This document shows positions 18,248 through 27,340 of a stretch of DNA of 64,000 bases, piece after piece. The notes beneath the pieces are model-generated. The model saw only the letters and a program-made list of their open reading frames with translations. It had not been told where the DNA came from and ran no database searches. The position numbers and the translations under genes are program-made. How positions within the stretch are numbered: position 1 is the first letter of the stretch; the number at the start of each line of letters is the position of its first letter. This stretch comes from Mycolicibacterium litorale (GTDB taxonomy: Bacteria > Actinomycetota > Actinomycetes > Mycobacteriales > Mycobacteriaceae): assembly GCA_002007745.1 (NCBI GenBank), contig CP019882.1, positions 5,332,001-5,396,000 on the forward strand. Direction: 5' to 3'.

Positions 18248-19060
18248 GTGGCTGACGAGATCGTCTGCTTGTCGGGCGCCCGGTTGGCCTTCGGCGAGCG
18301 GGTGCTGTGGGATCACCTCGACCTGAAGGTGGCCGCCGGTGAATTCATCGCAATCCTCGGACCCAACGGGACCGGGAAGACCTCGCTGTTCAAGGTGCTG
18401 CTCGGACAGTTACCGCTCAGTGCGGGCACGGCGACCATCGCCGGCAGTCCGGTCGAATCCGGCAGCGAACGGATCGGCTACGTTCCCCAACACCGGGCCG
18501 TCGACCGGGGACTGAGCCTGCGCGGCCAGGACCTCGTCCGGCTCGGAGTGGACGGCCACCGATGGGGCATCGCCCCACTCAACCCCGCCGAACGAGGCCG
18601 CCGGCGGGAGATCGTCGAGCGGGCGCTGGCACAGGTGCACGCGCTGAAACTGGCCAAGGTCCCGGTCGGAGTGATGTCGGGCGGCGAACTCCAGCGGGTA
18701 CGCATCGCGCAGGCGCTGGCCAGCGACCCGGTCCTGCTGCTGTGCGACGAGCCGCTGCTCAATCTCGACCCGGCCAGCGCCCGGCTGGTCGCCAAGCTCA
18801 TCGACCGGCGCCGGCAGTCCGGCACCGCGGTGATGTTCGTGACCCACGAGGTCAACCCGGTGGTCCCCTACGTCGACCGGGTGCTCTACCTGGTCAACGG
18901 CCGGTTCCGGATCGGCACCGTGGCCGAGGTGATGACCTCCGAGACCCTGTCGGAGCTCTACCAGGCCGACATCCAGGTGGTCCAGGTCGGCGGACGCTAC
19001 GTCGTGGTCGGCGAACACCTCGACCACTCCGGCCACACCCACGGGCACGCCCATGAATGA
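18248..19060 (+). CDS. znuC: Zinc ABC transporter ATPase
   Basis: This roughly 270-residue ABC ATPase has Walker A GPNGTGKTS, signature MSGGELQRVRIAQAL and Walker B LLLCDEPLLNLD. It ends in a His-rich tail (HSGHTHGHAHE), common in zinc-importer ATPases and consistent with metal binding. The GTG at 18248 is chosen; an in-frame TTG at 18242 would add two residues. It follows the binding-protein gene by 9 bp and overlaps the permease by 8 bp. Its partners make a ZnuABC-type importer in the inner membrane. Confidence 0.9.
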   Translation: MADEIVCLSGARLAFGERVLWDHLDLKVAAGEFIAILGPNGTGKTSLFKVLLGQLPLSAGTATIAGSPVESGSERIGYVPQHRAVDRGLSLRGQDLVRLGVDGHRWGIAPLNPAERGRRREIVERALAQVHALKLAKVPVGVMSGGELQRVRIAQALASDPVLLLCDEPLLNLDPASARLVAKLIDRRRQSGTAVMFVTHEVNPVVPYVDRVLYLVNGRFRIGTVAEVMTSETLSELYQADIQVVQVGGRYVVVGEHLDHSGHTHGHAHE

Positions 19061-19919
19061 CCGATTCGCTCACCTGCTGAACAACCTGTTCTCCTTTCAC
19101 ATCACCGCCGATCTGCTCGGCCGTGACTTCGTCCAGCAGGCATTGATCGCGGCCGCACTACTGGCCCTGGTGGCGGGGCTGATCGGGCCGTTCATCGTGA
19201 TGCGGCAGATGTCGTTCGCCGTGCACGGGTCCAGTGAACTGTCGCTGACCGGCGCCGCGTTCGCACTGTTGGCCGGATTCAACGTCGGTCTGGGCGCCCT
19301 GGTCGGCAGCGCGTTGGCCGCCGTCCTGTTCGGCATACTCGGCCAGCGGGCCCGCGAACGCGATTCGGCGATCGGGGTGGTGCTGGCCTTCGGGCTAGGC
19401 CTGGCGGTGCTGTTCATCCACCTCTACCCCGGCCGCGCCGGCACCAGCTTCGCGCTGTTGACCGGCCAGATCGTCGGGGTCGGGTACTCCGGGCTGGCCC
19501 TTCTGGTAGCGGTGACGGTGCTGGTCGTCGGGGTGCTTGCGGTGAGCTACCGCCCGCTGTTGTTCGCCACCGCCGATCCCGAGGTGGCCGCCGCCCGCGG
19601 TGTCCCGGTACGCGCACTGGGCATCGTGTTCGCGGTCCTGGTCGGTGTGGTCGCCGCGCAAGGGGTGCAGATCGTCGGCGCGTTGCTGGTGATGTCGTTG
19701 CTCATCACCCCCGCCGCCGCGGCGGCGCGGGTGTTCAGTTCGCCGATCGCAGTGATCGCCGGGTCGGTGATCTTCGCCGAGCTGTCGGCCGTGGCGGGCA
19801 TCGTGTTGTCACTGGCGCCCGGAGTACCGGTATCGGTGTTCGTCACCACGATCTCGTTCGTCACCTACCTGGTGTGCTGGGCGATCAGCCGCCGGCACCA
19901 CGACCCCGCAGCGGCCTGA
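19053..19919 (+). CDS. znuB: Zinc ABC transporter permease
   Basis: This 288-residue membrane protein of the ABC-3 metal permease family has about eight to nine TM segments. Typical elements are GPFIVMRQMSFAVHGSSELS near residue 45 and VGALLVMSLLITPAAAAARV near residue 210. It is the last gene of the zinc-uptake operon, overlapping the ATPase by 8 bp, and pumps metal delivered by the lipoprotein. pxpA follows after 27 bp on the same strand, so read-through is likely. Confidence 0.9.
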   Translation: MNDRFAHLLNNLFSFHITADLLGRDFVQQALIAAALLALVAGLIGPFIVMRQMSFAVHGSSELSLTGAAFALLAGFNVGLGALVGSALAAVLFGILGQRARERDSAIGVVLAFGLGLAVLFIHLYPGRAGTSFALLTGQIVGVGYSGLALLVAVTVLVVGVLAVSYRPLLFATADPEVAAARGVPVRALGIVFAVLVGVVAAQGVQIVGALLVMSLLITPAAAAARVFSSPIAVIAGSVIFAELSAVAGIVLSLAPGVPVSVFVTTISFVTYLVCWAISRRHHDPAAA

Positions 19920-19946
19920 CCACCGGTCACCGCCCACTACGCTGGC

Positions 19947-20708
19947 GTGGTGGCGTCCGTCGACTTGAACGCAGACCTGGGCGAGGGCTACGGGGTGTGG
20001 GAGCTCGGCGATGACGCCGCCATGCTCGACATCGTCACCAGCGCCAACCTGGCCTGCGGCTTCCACGCCGGCAACCCGGTGGGCCTGGCCCGCACCAGCC
20101 GGGCGGCCGCCGCGCGCGGCGTTCGGATCGGCGCGCAGGTCAGCTACCTCGATCTCGCCGGGTTCGGGCGGCGCTTCATCGACGTCGCGCCCCCGGAGTT
20201 GACCGCCGAGGTGATCTACCAGATCGGCGCGCTCCAGGCGCTGGCCCGGGTCGCCGGGTCCGATGTCGGATACGTCAAACCCCATGGCGCGCTGTACAAC
20301 ACCATCGTCACCCACCGCGAGCAGGCGCGCGCGGTCGCCGAGGCCGTGCACGCCGTCGACCCCGGGCTGCCGGTCCTGGGACTGGCCGGATCGGTGTTCT
20401 TCGAGGAAGCAGAACGCCTGGGACTCCGCACCGTCGCCGAAGCCTTCGCCGATCGCGCCTACCGCCCGGACGGACAGCTGGTCTCACGCCGCGAACCGGG
20501 CGCGGTCCTGCACGACCCCGCGCAGATCGCCGAGCGGGTCACCCGGCTGGTGGAAACCGGACGCCTGCTCGCCGTCGACGGAACCACGATCGACGTCCGT
20601 GCCGAAACTGTGTGTGTGCATGGTGATTCACCCGGCGCGGTGCAGATCGCGGCGGCCGTGCGCGCCCAGCTGCTGGGGGCGGGCGTCGAACTGGCGGCCT
20701 TCGCCTGA
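19947..20708 (+). CDS. pxpA: 5-oxoprolinase subunit A (LamB/YcsF family)
   Basis: PxpA works with PxpB and PxpC to cleave 5-oxoproline to glutamate using ATP. The 253-residue protein starts GTG-GTG and carries the family signature VDLNADLGEGYG and a LACGFHAGNP motif. KPHGALYN and RREPGAVLHDP are also typical. No pxpB or pxpC lies near, so the partners are either elsewhere or this copy acts differently. Its TGA overlaps the next gene's ATG by one base. Confidence 0.85.
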   Translation: MVASVDLNADLGEGYGVWELGDDAAMLDIVTSANLACGFHAGNPVGLARTSRAAAARGVRIGAQVSYLDLAGFGRRFIDVAPPELTAEVIYQIGALQALARVAGSDVGYVKPHGALYNTIVTHREQARAVAEAVHAVDPGLPVLGLAGSVFFEEAERLGLRTVAEAFADRAYRPDGQLVSRREPGAVLHDPAQIAERVTRLVETGRLLAVDGTTIDVRAETVCVHGDSPGAVQIAAAVRAQLLGAGVELAAFA

Positions 20709-21637
20709 TGCGGCTCAAACTCGGCAGGCCCGACATCTCCGTCTACCGCGACCGCTTCGACCTACCGGCGGCCGACCCCGACGCGGCCCTGTCGGTCACC
20801 TGGCTGGGGGTCTCGACGCTGTTGGTCGACGACGGCACGACGGCGGTGCTGACCGACGGGTTCTTCTCCCGCCCACCCATGCTCGACGTCGGCCTGCGCC
20901 GGCTCGCGCCGTCGGCGTCCCGCATCGACTACTGCCTCAACCGCGCCAAGGTCAACCGGTTGGCCGCGGTGCTGCCCGTGCACACCCACTACGACCACGC
21001 GATGGATTCCGCCGTCGTAGCCGCCCGCACCGGCGCCCGACTGATCGGCGGCGAATCGACCGCGAACATCGGTCGGGGACATGGCCTTTCCAGCGATCAA
21101 CTCGTCGTGACAACCTCCGGTCAGACACTGCCGCTTGGCCCGTTCGAGGTGACCCTGATCGAATCGCACCACTGCCCGCCGGACCGCTTTCCCGGCTCGA
21201 TCACCGAGCCGGTGGCCCCGCCGGTGAAGGTCTCCGCATACCGCTGTGGGGAGGCGTGGTCCACGTTGCTTCACCATGCCCCCAGCGATCGGCGGCTGCT
21301 GATCCAGGGCAGTGCCGGATTCCTGCCGTGCGCCCTGGCCGGGCGTCGGGCCGAGGTCGCCTATCTGGGCATCGGCCAGCTCGGCTTGCAGCCCGAGCAC
21401 TACATCGCCGAGTACTGGGAGCAGACCGTCCGCACGGTCGGTGCCACCCGGGTGGTGCTGATCCACTGGGACGACTTCTTCCGCCCGCTCACCGAGCCGA
21501 TGCTGGCCATTCCGTACGCCGGCGACGACCTGCACACCACCATGCGGGTGCTCACGCGACTGGCCGAGCGCGACGGTGTGGCGCTGCACCTGCCGACGGT
21601 GTGGCAGCGCACCGACCCGTGGGCCGACGCCGCGTGA
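20708..21637 (+). CDS. MBL-fold metallo-hydrolase, NAPE-PLD/UlaG-like
   Basis: This 309-residue protein of the metallo-beta-lactamase fold has the metal motif VHTHYDHAMD (HxHxDH) near residue 95 and a later LIESHHC segment. It corresponds by position to M. tuberculosis Rv3577. Relatives include N-acyl-phosphatidylethanolamine phospholipase D-type phosphodiesterases, but the substrate is not established. It is coupled to pxpA by a one-base overlap and followed by the permease gene, making a probable three-gene unit. Confidence 0.8.
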   Translation: MRLKLGRPDISVYRDRFDLPAADPDAALSVTWLGVSTLLVDDGTTAVLTDGFFSRPPMLDVGLRRLAPSASRIDYCLNRAKVNRLAAVLPVHTHYDHAMDSAVVAARTGARLIGGESTANIGRGHGLSSDQLVVTTSGQTLPLGPFEVTLIESHHCPPDRFPGSITEPVAPPVKVSAYRCGEAWSTLLHHAPSDRRLLIQGSAGFLPCALAGRRAEVAYLGIGQLGLQPEHYIAEYWEQTVRTVGATRVVLIHWDDFFRPLTEPMLAIPYAGDDLHTTMRVLTRLAERDGVALHLPTVWQRTDPWADAA

Positions 21638-21665
21638 ACCTGCCGGCCGCAGCGGGGGCAAGCCC

Positions 21666-22904
21666 GTGTTGATCGTCGCCGTGCTCGCACTGGTGGTGGT
21701 GCTGGTCTTCGCCATCGTCCGGCCGGCCGGCCTGTCGGAAGCGGTGGTCGCCGTGCCTGCCGCGGCCCTGGTGATCGGCATCGGCGCGGTGTCCCCCGCC
21801 GATGCCCTGGCCGAGGTGAACCGAATGCTCCCGGTGGTGGGCTTCCTGGCCGCCGTGCTGGTGCTGGCCAGCCTGTGCGACGACGAGGGGTTGTTCCAGG
21901 CGGCCGGCGCCTGGATGGCGCGCACCAGCAGCGGCAACCCCCGCCGGCTGCTCGCGCAGGTGTTCCTGATCGCGGCGGCCACGACCGCGGTTCTGAGCCT
22001 GGACGCGACGGTCGTGCTCCTCACCCCGGTGGTGCTGGCGACCGTGCGCGCGATGCGGGTGCCGGCCCGTGCCCATCTGTATGCCACCGCGCACCTGTCG
22101 AACACGGCCTCACTGCTGCTGCCGGTGTCCAACCTGACGAATCTGCTCGCGTTCAGTGCGGCCGGACTGTCCTTCACCCGTTTCAGCGTGCTGATGGCCG
22201 CGCCGTGGCTGGCTGCCGTGGCCGTCGAGTTCGCGGTGCTCCGAGTGGTGTTCGGCAAGGACTTGTCCGACGGACAGACCGACGCGCCGCCGCCGACCGC
22301 CGACAATCCGATGTTCGTGTTGGTGGTGCTGGGGCTGACGCTGGTCGGGTTCGCGGTGACATCGTTCGCCGGCCTGTCTCCGGCCTGGGCGGCGCTGGCC
22401 GGTGCGGTGGTGCTGGGGATCCGTTCACTTGCCCAGCGGCGCAGTACGGTTGGCGGCATCGCCCGGTCGGCGAATGTTCCGTTTCTGGTGTTCGTGCTGG
22501 CGCTGGCGGTGGTGGTCAAGGCGGTGATGGTCAACGGCCTGGACTCCGCGGCGCGCGATCTGCTGCCATCCGGTGAAGGCCTGCTCGCCCTGCTCGGAAT
22601 CGCGGCGGTGGCGGCGGTGCTGTCCAACGTGGTCAACAACCTGCCGGCGGTACTGGTGTTGCTGCCGTTGGTGGTCGGCAGCGGACCGGCCGCCGTGCTT
22701 GCCGTGCTGATCGGGGTCAACATCGGACCCAACCTCACCTATGTCGGGTCGCTGGCGAATCTGCTGTGGCGCCGGGTCCTGCATCAGCAGGGCGAGCCGA
22801 CGAGTGTGCGGGAGTTCACCTGGCTCGGCGTACTGACCGTCCCGGCGTGTGTGGTGGTCGCCGTCGTCGCACTGTGGGCGGGCATCCAGCTGATCGGCGT
22901 GTAA
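21666..22904 (+). CDS. ArsB/NhaD-type anion permease
   Basis: This protein of about 412 residues has roughly eleven membrane segments and belongs to the ArsB/NhaD ion-transporter superfamily. LSLDATVVLLTPVVLA, AHLSNTASLLLPVSNLTN and NVVNNLPAVLVLLPL are hallmark segments. It matches the position of M. tuberculosis arsB2 (Rv3578). Arsenite efflux is possible, but no arsR or arsC is nearby, so the substrate is open. The start is taken as GTG at 21666, where the hydrophobic N-terminus begins. It ends before a large palindrome. Confidence 0.82.
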   Translation: MLIVAVLALVVVLVFAIVRPAGLSEAVVAVPAAALVIGIGAVSPADALAEVNRMLPVVGFLAAVLVLASLCDDEGLFQAAGAWMARTSSGNPRRLLAQVFLIAAATTAVLSLDATVVLLTPVVLATVRAMRVPARAHLYATAHLSNTASLLLPVSNLTNLLAFSAAGLSFTRFSVLMAAPWLAAVAVEFAVLRVVFGKDLSDGQTDAPPPTADNPMFVLVVLGLTLVGFAVTSFAGLSPAWAALAGAVVLGIRSLAQRRSTVGGIARSANVPFLVFVLALAVVVKAVMVNGLDSAARDLLPSGEGLLALLGIAAVAAVLSNVVNNLPAVLVLLPLVVGSGPAAVLAVLIGVNIGPNLTYVGSLANLLWRRVLHQQGEPTSVREFTWLGVLTVPACVVVAVVALWAGIQLIGV

Positions 22905-22910
22905 TTTCCT

Positions 22911-22976
22911 CCCGCGAGCAGACGTGAAACCCCCTAACTTGCCGCGAAAATGGGGGGTTTCACGTCTGCTCGCGGG
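22911..22976. terminator. Large perfect hairpin between convergent genes
   Basis: Two 24-base arms (22911-22934 and 22953-22976) are perfect reverse complements around an 18-base loop. The arms contain GCGAGCAGACGTGAAACCCC and its complement. The hairpin lies between the ArsB-type gene and rlmB, which converge, so it can terminate both ways. The G-rich stem lacks a T-run. The arms are unusually long for a terminator and may be a mobile palindromic repeat. Confidence 0.75.
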
Positions 22977-22990
22977 GAGAGGTGAGCGGC

Positions 22991-23923
22991 CTAGCGGCGA
23001 CGTTGGCGGGCGACCTCAGCCAGCACGACGCCCGCGGCGACCGAGGCGTTCAACGACTCCGTCGGCCCGGCCATCGGAATCGACACCACCGCGTCACAGT
23101 TCTGACGCACCAGGCGCGAGAGCCCCTTGCCTTCCGAACCCACGACGATCACCAACGGACCGGACGCGTCGAACTCGTCGAGAGTCGTATCCCCCTCGGC
23201 GTCGAGACCCACCACCTGAAGGCCGGCCTCACCCCACTCCTTGAGGGTGCGGTTGAGATTCGTGGCGCGGGCGACGCGGACCCGCGCCGCCGCACCGGCA
23301 CTGGTCCGCCAGGCGACCGCCGACACCGATGCCGAGCGCCGCTGCGGGATCAACACCCCGTCACCGGCGAACGCCGCCACCGACCGGATGATCGCGCCGA
23401 GGTTGCGCGGATCCGAGATGTTGTCCAGCGCAACCAGAAGCGCCGGCTCACCACCGGAGGTCGCCGAAGCCAGCAGGTCGTCGGGGTGGGCATAGTCATA
23501 CGGCGGCACCTGCAGCGCAATGCCCTGATGCAGTCCGTTGGAGCTCATCCGGTCCAGGTCGTGGCGCGGCACTTCGAGGATCGGGATACCGCGGTCGGCG
23601 GCCAGGGTGACCGATTCGGTCAACCGTTCGTCGGCTTCGGCGCCCAGCGCAATGTAGAGCGCTGAGGCGGGGGCATCCGCCCGCAGACACTCCACCACCG
23701 GATTGCGGCCCAACACCATCTCGGTCTCGTCGGTCGGCTTGGTGGGCCTGCGGACCGGTTTCGCGGCGCGTTTGGCGGCCGGGTGATTGGGCCGCATGTG
23801 GGCGGGCGGCGTGGCACCGCGCCCCTCCAGGCCGCGCCTGCGCTGCCCGCCGGAGCCGACCGTCGGACCCTTCTTGGTGCCTTCCTTACGGACCGCCCCG
23901 CGGCGCCGCGAATTACCCGCCAT
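22991..23923 (-). CDS. rlmB: 23S rRNA 2'-O-ribose methyltransferase, TrmH/SpoU family
   Basis: This 310-residue SPOUT methyltransferase probably methylates the ribose of G2251 in 23S rRNA with S-adenosylmethionine. A basic, low-complexity N-terminal leader of about 75 residues precedes the substrate-binding domain (VLGRNPVVECLRADAPASAL). The C-terminal knot shows LDNISDPRNLGAIIRS, VVGSEGKGLSRLV and IPMAGPTESLNASVAAGV, motifs 1-3 of the family. It matches M. tuberculosis Rv3579c, immediately after cysS in the carD-ispD-ispF-cysS order. Confidence 0.9.
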   Translation of the reverse strand: MAGNSRRRGAVRKEGTKKGPTVGSGGQRRRGLEGRGATPPAHMRPNHPAAKRAAKPVRRPTKPTDETEMVLGRNPVVECLRADAPASALYIALGAEADERLTESVTLAADRGIPILEVPRHDLDRMSSNGLHQGIALQVPPYDYAHPDDLLASATSGGEPALLVALDNISDPRNLGAIIRSVAAFAGDGVLIPQRRSASVSAVAWRTSAGAAARVRVARATNLNRTLKEWGEAGLQVVGLDAEGDTTLDEFDASGPLVIVVGSEGKGLSRLVRQNCDAVVSIPMAGPTESLNASVAAGVVLAEVARQRRR

Positions 23924-25360
23924 CTACTTGCCGCCTTCGTCGCGCAGGGACCACTGTGGACCGTCGGCGGTGTCGGTGACCTCGATCCCGGCTTCCTTGA
24001 GCCGGTCCCGAATCTCGTCGGCCAGCGCCCAGTCCCTGGTCTGACGCGCTTCATCGCGGCGGTTCAGCTCCGCGCGCACCAGCACGTCGACAGCGCCGAG
24101 GGCTGCCGACGTCTCGTCGCGGGTCTCCCAGCGCTCGTCGAGCGGATCGCAGCCGAGGATCCCCATCATGGCTCGGATGTCACCCGCCTTGGCCAGCGCC
24201 GTGTCGTGGTCGCCGGACTCCAGCGCCCGGTTGCCGTCGGCGCGTGCGGCATGCACCTCGGCCAGGGCCGCGGGCACCGCGAGATCGTCATCAAGTGCGG
24301 CACCGAACTTCTCGGTCCATGTCCCCGGCAGCACCGCGCCGACCCGGGTGCGCACCCGGTGCAGGAACTCCTCGATCCCGGTGTAGGCCTTCACCGCGTC
24401 CTGCAGCGCGTTCTCGGAGAACTCGAGCATGGAGCGGTAATGCGCACTGCCCAGGTAGTAACGCAGCTCCGCGGGCCGAACCCGCTGCAGCACAGCGGGA
24501 ATCGAGAGCACATTGCCCAGCGACTTGCTCATCTTCTCCCCGCCCATGGTCACCCAGCCGTTGTGCAGCCAGTATTGGGCGAAGCCGTCTCCGGCGGCAC
24601 GCGCCTGGGCGATTTCGTTCTCGTGGTGCGGGAACACCAAATCCATTCCACCGCAATGTATGTCGAACTCAGAGCCGAGATACTCGTGAGCCATCGCCAC
24701 ACATTCGGAGTGCCAGCCCGGCCGCCCGGCACCCCACGGCGTGGGCCAGGACGGCTCACCGGGCTTGGCGCCCTTCCACAACGTGAAGTCACGCTGGTCA
24801 CGCTTGCCGGTACCCGCGCCCTCACCCTGGTGGACATCGTCGATCTTGTGCCCGGACAGCTTGCCGTACTCCGGGAAGCTCAACACGTCGAAGTAGACGT
24901 CACCGGCGCCGGTATAGGCGTGCCCGGTGTCGACGAGGCGCTCGATGAGCTCGACGATCTGAGTGATGTGCCCGGTCGCCCGAGGCTCCGCCGACGGCGG
25001 CAGCACGCCCAGCGCGTCGTAGGCCGCCGAGAAGGCGCGCTCGTGAGTGGCCGCCCACTCCCACCACGGCCGGCCCGCGTCGGCGGCCTTGGTGAGGATC
25101 TTGTCGTCGATGTCGGTGACGTTGCGGATGAACGCCACGTCGTAGCCCTTGGCCATCAGCCAGCGCCGCAGCACGTCGAAGGCCACCCCGGAACGCACGT
25201 GGCCGATGTGAGGCAGGCCTTGAACGGTGGCGCCGCACAGGTAGATGGAGGCGTGGCCGGGGCGCAGGGGTACGAAGTCGCGCACGGCACCGGTGTAGGT
25301 GTCGTGCAGCCGCAGGCCGCTTGGGCCCGCGGTCGCCGGCTTTGCGGCTCCGTCGGTCAC
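23924..25360 (-). CDS. cysS: Cysteinyl-tRNA synthetase
   Basis: This 478-residue class I synthetase charges tRNA-Cys. The HIGH motif appears as LPHIGHVR, KMSKS as GGEKMSKSLGN, and zinc ligands as LCGATVQG, HCGGMD and HHENEI. The GTG at 25360 gives a length near the 469 residues of M. tuberculosis CysS; the open frame continues to 25399 but would overlap ispF. It is one base from rlmB and follows ispF. Confidence 0.95.
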   Translation of the reverse strand: MTDGAAKPATAGPSGLRLHDTYTGAVRDFVPLRPGHASIYLCGATVQGLPHIGHVRSGVAFDVLRRWLMAKGYDVAFIRNVTDIDDKILTKAADAGRPWWEWAATHERAFSAAYDALGVLPPSAEPRATGHITQIVELIERLVDTGHAYTGAGDVYFDVLSFPEYGKLSGHKIDDVHQGEGAGTGKRDQRDFTLWKGAKPGEPSWPTPWGAGRPGWHSECVAMAHEYLGSEFDIHCGGMDLVFPHHENEIAQARAAGDGFAQYWLHNGWVTMGGEKMSKSLGNVLSIPAVLQRVRPAELRYYLGSAHYRSMLEFSENALQDAVKAYTGIEEFLHRVRTRVGAVLPGTWTEKFGAALDDDLAVPAALAEVHAARADGNRALESGDHDTALAKAGDIRAMMGILGCDPLDERWETRDETSAALGAVDVLVRAELNRRDEARQTRDWALADEIRDRLKEAGIEVTDTADGPQWSLRDEGGK

Positions 25361-25395
25361 GACGCGCCAGCTTACCGGCCTGTTCGGCGTTGTCC

Positions 25396-25881
25396 TCACA
25401 CCGCGTCGGCTTCGGCCACCACCAAGGCGGTGGCGACGGCCGCCATGCCCTCCCCGCGGCCGGTCAGCCCGAGCCCGTCGGTGGTGGTCGCCGACACGGA
25501 CACCGGTGCCCCCAACAGCCCGGTCAGCAACTGCTGGGCCTCACCGCGACGCGGCCCGACTTTGGGGCGGTTGGCGATCACCTGAACCGCGGCGTTTCCG
25601 ACGGTGAAGCCGGCCGCCGAGAGCAACTCACGCACATGGGTCAGCATCTGCGCGCCGGTGACGCCCCGCCATTGCGGCTGGTCCACCCCGAACACCGCGC
25701 CCAGATCGCCGAGGCCGGCCGCCGAGAGCAGGGCGTCGCACAGCGCGTGCACGGCGACGTCACCGTCGGAGTGCCCCGAGCACCCGTCGGCACCGTCGAA
25801 CAACAGGCCCAGCAGCCAGCACGGCCGGCCCGGCTCGATCGGATGAACGTCGGTGCCCAGACCGACCCGGGGAATCGTCAT
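25396..25881 (-). CDS. ispF: 2-C-methyl-D-erythritol 2,4-cyclodiphosphate synthase
   Basis: IspF cyclises CDP-ME 2-phosphate in the MEP isoprenoid pathway. The 161-residue protein has the zinc motif GTDVHPI, the HSDGDVAVHALCDALL segment and a C-terminal GLGLTGRGEGMAA element. It overlaps ispD by 4 bp, so the two successive-pathway enzymes are translationally coupled. IspE is not in this window. Confidence 0.95.
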   Translation of the reverse strand: MTIPRVGLGTDVHPIEPGRPCWLLGLLFDGADGCSGHSDGDVAVHALCDALLSAAGLGDLGAVFGVDQPQWRGVTGAQMLTHVRELLSAAGFTVGNAAVQVIANRPKVGPRRGEAQQLLTGLLGAPVSVSATTTDGLGLTGRGEGMAAVATALVVAEADAV

Positions 25882-26540
25882 GCGCCCAGCAGCGCCCGCG
25901 CCAGTTGCAGGTCCAGCGGCGTGGTGATCTTGAATGCCAGGGTGTCCCCGGCCACGGTGTGCACCGGGGTTCCCAGGTGTTCGACCAGTGCGGCGTCATC
26001 GGTCACGACCGCCCCGGCGGCCCGCTGGTAGGCGCGCCGCAGCAGTGAGGTCTCGAAACCCTGCGGAGTCTGCACGGCGCGCAGCCCGGCCCGCTCGGGT
26101 GTTCCCAGCACCACCCCGTTGGCGTCGACCGCCTTGATGGTGTCGGTCACCGGCAGAACCGGGATGACCGCGCGCTGGCCGGCACGAAGCGCGCTGACCA
26201 CCCGCTGGACCTGCGCGACCGGAGTCAACGGGCGGGCAGCGTCATGCACCAGCACGAACTCGGGATCACCGATCGCGTCCAGCGCGCGGCGAACGGTTTC
26301 GGGCCGCTCGGCGCCGCCCGTGACGACAGTCGCGCGACCGTCGAGCATCAGTTTGGCTTCATCGACCCGCTCGGCCGGAGCCGCGACGACCACACGGTCC
26401 ACGACGCCGGAGTCCCACAGGCCGTCAACCGCGCGTAACAGCATGCTTCGCCCGGCGAGCTCCACGAAAGCCTTCGGGATACCCGCACCCAGCCGTTCAC
26501 CGGAGCCCGCAGCCGTGACGACCGCGACCGTATCCGACAC
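25878..26540 (-). CDS. ispD: 2-C-methyl-D-erythritol 4-phosphate cytidylyltransferase
   Basis: IspD makes CDP-ME from MEP and CTP. This 220-residue protein has the nucleotide-binding N-terminus VVTAAGSGERLGAGIPKAF and the central VLVHDAARPLTP motif. It follows carD by 17 bp, the conserved mycobacterial carD-ispD-ispF order, and is probably read from the carD promoter. Confidence 0.95.
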   Translation of the reverse strand: MSDTVAVVTAAGSGERLGAGIPKAFVELAGRSMLLRAVDGLWDSGVVDRVVVAAPAERVDEAKLMLDGRATVVTGGAERPETVRRALDAIGDPEFVLVHDAARPLTPVAQVQRVVSALRAGQRAVIPVLPVTDTIKAVDANGVVLGTPERAGLRAVQTPQGFETSLLRRAYQRAAGAVVTDDAALVEHLGTPVHTVAGDTLAFKITTPLDLQLARALLGA

Positions 26541-26557
26541 CTATCCCCTCAGGACGG

Positions 26558-27046
26558 TCAGGAAGCGGCGGCCAGAACCTCGTCGAGAATGATCTCGGCC
26601 TTGGCATCGTCGGTGTTCTCGGCCAGGGCAAGCTCGCCGACCAGGATCTGCCGGGCCTTGGCCAGCATGCGCTTCTCGCCCGCGGACAGTCCGCGCTCCT
26701 GATCACGACGCCACAGATCACGCACGACCTCGGCGACCTTGTTCACGTCACCGGAAGCCAGCTTCTCGAGGTTGGCCTTGTACCGGCGCGACCAGTTGGT
26801 CGGCTCTTCGGTGTGCGGCGCGCGCAGAACCTGGAACACCTTGTCCAGGCCCTCCTGTCCGACAACGTCACGGACACCGACATACTCGGCGTTATCAGCT
26901 GGAACTCGAACGGTCAGGTCTCCCTGGGCGACCTTCAAGACGAGATATTCCTTCTGCTCGCCTTTGATGGTCCGGGTTTCGATCGCTTCGATCAATGCAG
27001 CACCGTGGTGTGGATAGACAACGGTGTCTCCGACCTTGAAAATCAT
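26558..27046 (-). CDS. carD: RNA polymerase-binding regulator CarD
   Basis: CarD binds the RNA polymerase beta lobe and stabilises open complexes, especially at rRNA promoters. The protein is 162 residues, the same as in M. tuberculosis: an N-terminal Tudor-like domain (MIFKVGDTVVYPHHGAALIE) and a helical DNA-binding C-terminus (PTNWSRRYKANLEKL with the wedge Trp). I use the ATG at 27046 after AAAGGGG; the frame stays open to 27106. The 294-bp gap to divergent lpqE presumably holds both promoters; I see no further structure in it. Confidence 0.96.
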   Translation of the reverse strand: MIFKVGDTVVYPHHGAALIEAIETRTIKGEQKEYLVLKVAQGDLTVRVPADNAEYVGVRDVVGQEGLDKVFQVLRAPHTEEPTNWSRRYKANLEKLASGDVNKVAEVVRDLWRRDQERGLSAGEKRMLAKARQILVGELALAENTDDAKAEIILDEVLAAAS

Positions 27047-27340
27047 CAGTTTCGAGCCCCTTTCACAATCCAATGTTAGCACGGTGGCCGACTGCGTGCG
27101 GAACAACGATGCAGGTCAGGGGCACCGTAGGTGAAGAGTGGGGGTTGACAGGGTGACGAAAGCGTGCAAGGCGCGAGGCCCTGAACGGCCCCAGCACACG
27201 CCGGACAGCTACCGTTGCGACCTTCGCCCGTCGGCGTGCGGAACCCTCAGCTACCGCCGCGCCCCGGCACCTACTACTCTGCATAGTCGAACCGCGGCGG
27301 CGCGATCATGCCGACCGCTCAGGCCGAGCAGGAGGCTGCT

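Noticed and set aside
20762..22738. A 658-codon reverse frame across the metallo-hydrolase and ArsB-like genes
   Set aside because: It spans two well-supported genes and reads as Thr/Ala/Arg low complexity.
23783..25585. A 600-codon plus-strand frame opposite rlmB, cysS and ispF
   Set aside because: It is antisense to three conserved genes and has no family features.
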